A DNA stretch of 64,000 nt from Apium graveolens (Eukaryota > Streptophyta > Magnoliopsida > Apiales > Apiaceae), in the NCBI RefSeq assembly GCF_009905375.1, contig NC_133649.1, positions 227,623,275 to 227,687,274 on the forward strand, in the 5' to 3' direction. A program made the translations under genes and the position numbers. This document shows positions 61,301 through 64,000 of the stretch, in pieces. The number at the start of each line of letters is the position of its first letter. Position 1 is the first letter of the stretch. The notes beneath the pieces are model-generated. The model made no database searches and was not told the DNA's origin. It worked only from the letters and a program-made list of their open reading frames with translations.

Positions 61301-62809
61301 TGTATTTGAGTGGGGCTCCTCCCTGAGTTGTAAAGAGGGAGAATCAGGAATTGATGGGAATAACATATCCACATCCAGAGATGGTGATGAAGTGTTTGGT
61401 GATTGATGTGTGATTATTGTGAGAGAATGGGGCTGTGACTCCACATTTATTGGAGTCACATCAAACTGAGTTTGAGAAGGCATAGATACAGATGGATGTA
61501 TTTGTGCAGTGTGTGCACCCTGTGTAGAAGATTGGGTTCTAGCCTTCTTTCTTCTAATAAAAGCTTTTGTTGGTGAGTGTTTGGCTTCAGTGTCCCTCCC
61601 TCGTTTGTTCTGTGTTCCTGGTTGGGAACTATTTTCAATAGTAACATCCTTTTGGGAGGATGCAACTAGGGATGTGCTAGATACCTTTTCAACCACCACA
61701 GCTTTTTGAGAAACTGTGGCTTGGCTAGCTTGGGAAGCACTTAACTCTCCTTCCTTATCCTGGGGGTTTCTTTGATGTTCACCCCTCCCCTCACCACTCA
61801 CACCCTGTTCACTCCCCTCAGGGTTAATGGTTGGTGTTACAACTGTTGTCTTTTGAGAAACAACAGAGGTGGTTTTCTTTGTCTTTGATTTTGAAAGTTT
61901 AGTTTTGGTGACCTTGGTAGAAATCTGTTGGGGCATTGTCACAGATTTCATGGCCACACTAGAAGATAAAGAAATAGAGGGGTTGGAAGAAGTAGGAGTT
62001 GTAGAAGCAATTACCTCACCTACCTGAGGTGCATTCATGATTGGTAAATATACCAATGGCACACTGTTGTTGAGATCCATTCTCAATAAATCTGCAAGAA
62101 CTCTTTTCTCTTGTGCCCAGCACTTGAGTTTATTATTCTCATTGATTATGACCAAACCTTCAGCAACATGGTTAGCCAATAACATAAAGAATCTAGCATA
62201 ATAGATGTTATTAGGTTTATTAGCTTTGTTACCTAATCTAGTACCCAATTCTAGCATCACATAGTTGCTAAGGTTAAAATACCTATCAGAAACAAGCATA
62301 TAGAGCATATTAACAAGAGATGAAGTTATGGCATCAAAATTACTAATTTTCCCAGAGAAAACCTTTATAAAGGCATCCCCAAGAAAACTCCATTCTTTCC
62401 TAAGGCCTTTTCTTCTAATACTCCCTAAACTAGCAGAGTTAAGAGAATAACCTATGGAATCTAACATGGTAGATACATCATTATCAGTGTGTGGTGTCAT
62501 GGCATTGTTCTCAGGTAATTTAAAACATGCTTGTAAATCATCACAGTTAATACAGTGATTTTTACCTTTGAGAGTGAAGGAGATAGTCATATCTATGGAG
62601 TTGAACTCAGCAGTTGTCCAAATCTCCTCAACTACTTCACAGTAAATCGTTGGGGCTTCCAGCATTGCATAGCTAAGTTTACAGTTTTTGATGAAGTCCA
62701 TCATTTTGTGATAGTCTGAATGGGCTTCATTCTTTTCTACCAAAGCTATGAAATTGTTCTTCTCATAGATGAACCCAGATTGAGACATAATTTTCACGAC
62801 TGGTGCCAT
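58316..62809 (-). CDS. S2 additional ORF (aORF), about 1,497 codons with one in-frame stop
   Basis: The frame is open from ATG 62809 to a terminal stop at 58316 except for TAG at 59191-59189 (codon 1207), directly followed by CAG AAG. Residues 1-260 form a folded-looking domain shared with the S1 aORF (IWTTAEFNS, FTLKGKNHCI, NYVMLELGTR). Residues 260-850 are Ser/Thr/Pro-rich and probably disordered, including the STD...HPL repeats (about 551-589). A coiled coil follows (about 880-960, LAKLEDRVQVIEDSVATIL), then a Lys/Glu-rich C-terminus. After the stop the C-terminal part (59005-58316) has a compact domain (ISDIELYLDELEDV, WPLHRILNEGYSTLIRVF). No signal peptide or transmembrane helix is visible, arguing against a classical envelope role. 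Function unknown. Confidence 0.75.
61042..61156. repeat. Three hairpins of TCAACGGAT/ATCCGTTGA inside the S2 aORF
   Basis: Paired arms at 61042/61058, 61084/61109 and 61132/61148 with loops of 7, 16 and 7 nt. In the minus-strand reading frame they give the peptides STDITHPL, STDKLNSSYPLI and STDIPHPLI. Confidence 0.95.
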
Positions 62810-62917
62810 TGTTGTGAGTAGAAATTGCAGAGAATAACTTGAAGGTTTTGCAGAGAGAAAATGGTAAATGCTTGAAATTTTAAGAAAGCGTAAAGTAAAA
62901 ATGAAAAATCAGAAGGG

Positions 62918-62925
62918 CTTATATG
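62918..62925 (-). promoter_or_regulatory. TATA-like box ahead of the S2 aORF
   Basis: On the minus strand GCATATAAGC lies about 110 bp upstream of the ATG at 62809, comparable with TATAAAA ahead of the S1 aORF. Confidence 0.35.
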
Positions 62926-63121
62926 CTTTCAAAAAAAAAAAAAATTAGTAAAAGATTAATCAATAAGTATATGTTAGTGAATTTCAGCCGTTTAAGAATA
63001 AACTGTAAGTATTCTAACAACTACCTTTAAAACCAATACATACAGATGTATGTATGAGTATCAACGGTTAAGAAAATAGAATCAACGGCTGTGAAACACC
63101 TGAATCGACTGATGTGACATT

Positions 63122-63275
63122 TCAACGGATAAGGCAAATTGTCATCCGTTGAAAGGTACTTCAGTTTTATCCGTTGACGGATAAAAATTCCAGAAATGTA
63201 TTTGTCTTTCAACGGATAATGAATATCCGTTGATAGAGCAATTTTGACTTTCAACGGATAGGAAACATCCGTTGA
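63122..63275. repeat. Palindromic words in the S2 pol-to-aORF spacer
   Basis: TCAACGGAT at 63122, 63209 and 63251, and ATCCGTTGA at 63144, 63169, 63225 and 63267. Three pairs form hairpins with loops of 13, 7 and 7 nt. Near copies TCAACGGTT (63061) and TCAACGGCT (63082) flank them. Confidence 0.95.
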
Positions 63276-63360
63276 TGGTATAAACTTTGTTAAAAGTCAA
63301 ATTTGTTCTAGCAACTAATATATTTTAGGCTTCAATTCAAATTGCAATAAAGATTGAATT

Positions 63361-63999
63361 TTAAAAGTAATTAAGCATACCTAGCTCACTTACTAATCTT
63401 GTGAATGTTGATTCATCAAGTGGCTTGGTAAATATGTCTGCAATTTGTTGTTCACTTGGAACAAAATGTAGTTCCACTGTACCATTCATGACATGCTCCC
63501 TAATGAAGTGGTACTTGATATCAATGTGCTTGGTTCTTGAGTGCTGTACAGGATTCTCTGTTATGGCTATGGCACTTGTGTTGTCACAAAAGATAGGAAT
63601 TCTATCAACATGAAGTCCATAGTCAAGGAGTTGATTTCTCATCCATAACACTTGAGAGCAGCAACTTCCAGCAGCAATGTATTCAGCCTCAGCTGTAGAA
63701 GTAGAGACTGAATTTTGCTTTTTGCTAAACCATGATACAAGCTTGTTTCCCAGGAATTGGCAGGAGCCTGTTGTACTTTTCCTGTCTATTTTGCAACCTG
63801 CATAGTCTGCATCTGAATAACCAATTATATCAAAGCCAGATTCTCTAGGATACCAAATACCTAAATTTGGTGTACCCTTGAGATATCTGAAAATCCTTTT
63901 GATAGCTATTAAGTGAGACTCCCTAGGATCAGCTTGAAATCTAGCACACAGACATGTAGCAAACATTATATCTGGTCTGCTAGCAGTTAAATATAAAAG
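63361..63999 (-). CDS. S2 pol C-terminus: end of reverse transcriptase and RNase H (continues past window)
   Basis: Open from the window edge to TAA at 63361-63363. It begins in the RT thumb ([20 protein letters not shown]) and continues through the copia RNase H: GYSDADYAGC, STSTAEAEYIAAGSC, FCDNTSAIAI, HIDIKYHFIRE, and IADIFTKPLDESTF. No break is visible. It is highly similar to S1 (4680-5299), placing both in one lineage. RNase H would remove the RNA template during reverse transcription in the particle. Confidence 0.93.
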   Translation of the reverse strand, partial: LLYLTASRPDIMFATCLCARFQADPRESHLIAIKRIFRYLKGTPNLGIWYPRESGFDIIGYSDADYAGCKIDRKSTTGSCQFLGNKLVSWFSKKQNSVSTSTAEAEYIAAGSCCSQVLWMRNQLLDYGLHVDRIPIFCDNTSAIAITENPVQHSRTKHIDIKYHFIREHVMNGTVELHFVPSEQQIADIFTKPLDESTFTRLVSELGMLNYF

Positions 64000-64000
64000 T

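Larger units (their letters stand above)
57099..64000 (-). mobile_element. Sirevirus-like Ty1/copia element S2, 3' half (window ends inside RT)
   Basis: Reading on the minus strand: the end of reverse transcriptase and RNase H (63999-63361), a 551-bp palindrome-rich spacer, a very long aORF (62809-58316), a purine tract and a 1014-bp 3' LTR. Near-intact frames suggest a younger element than S1. It is inserted in the G2 3' LTR; the last 5 bp on the left are ctcac (57094-57098), whose partner is beyond the window. An aORF and repeated palindromes upstream of the purine tract are Sirevirus hallmarks. Confidence 0.88.

Noticed and set aside
63027..63254. 75-codon minus-strand ORF in the S2 spacer
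   Set aside because: It is made by the palindromic words themselves and has no counterpart in S1.

Overview
This window looks like plant nuclear DNA, most likely from a eudicot, and it is almost entirely nested transposable elements. No intact cellular gene, rRNA, tRNA or CRISPR array was recognised. The plant origin follows from Sirevirus-type Ty1/copia elements, chromovirus-type Ty3/gypsy elements with multi-kilobase LTRs, a Helitron with plant-style introns, and a GC-ended hAT MITE. The species cannot be named from the sequence.

Layout. (1) 1-28697, plus strand: a decayed Sirevirus-like copia element (called S1 here). It carries gag, pol, a promoter-like spacer with a 70-aa ORF, an additional ORF (aORF) and a short 3' LTR; its 5' end lies outside the window. 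S1 is split twice. A 12.7-kb Ty3/gypsy element (G1, 9088-21812) with 4.1-kb LTRs sits in its aORF. A reversed solo LTR of the same gypsy family (24630-28651) sits in its 3' LTR. (2) 28698-39227: low-coding sequence with an interrupted tandem duplication, a 796-bp hAT MITE (30956-31751, 8-bp target-site duplication, TSD) and a very young minus-strand copia element (D, 32404-38003, LTRs differing at 2 sites that I could see). (3) 39228-42416: a broken Helitron Rep gene with an AT-hook first exon, three GT-AG introns, and HUH and two-tyrosine motifs. (4) 42417-57098: a Tekay-like gypsy element (G2) inserted in the Helitron, with unusual TA...CA LTR ends, an ORF before gag and decayed gag-pol. A reversed solo LTR of its own family (44195-47565) sits in its 5' LTR. 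(5) 57099-64000, minus strand: the 3' half of a second Sirevirus-like element (S2) inserted in the 3' LTR of G2. It has an open pol end and an aORF of about 1,497 codons broken by one stop.

The most interesting signal is in the two Sireviruses. Each has its own 9-base word scattered through LTR, spacer and coding regions far above chance: AAATCCTGA in S1 (11 exact copies) and TCAACGGAT/ATCCGTTGA in S2 (22 exact copies, often paired as hairpins with a 7-nt loop). Inside genes the word falls in flexible linkers and is read as a short peptide repeat (Asn-Pro-Asp in S1; Ser-Thr-Asp...His-Pro-Leu in S2). This suggests a cis-acting nucleic-acid signal tolerated by disordered protein segments. Sirevirus palindromes near the polypurine tract are known in other plants; their spread into coding linkers and a different word in each family are what stand out here.

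Limits: LTR identities, domain calls and motif counts were made by eye, and no database comparison was possible.
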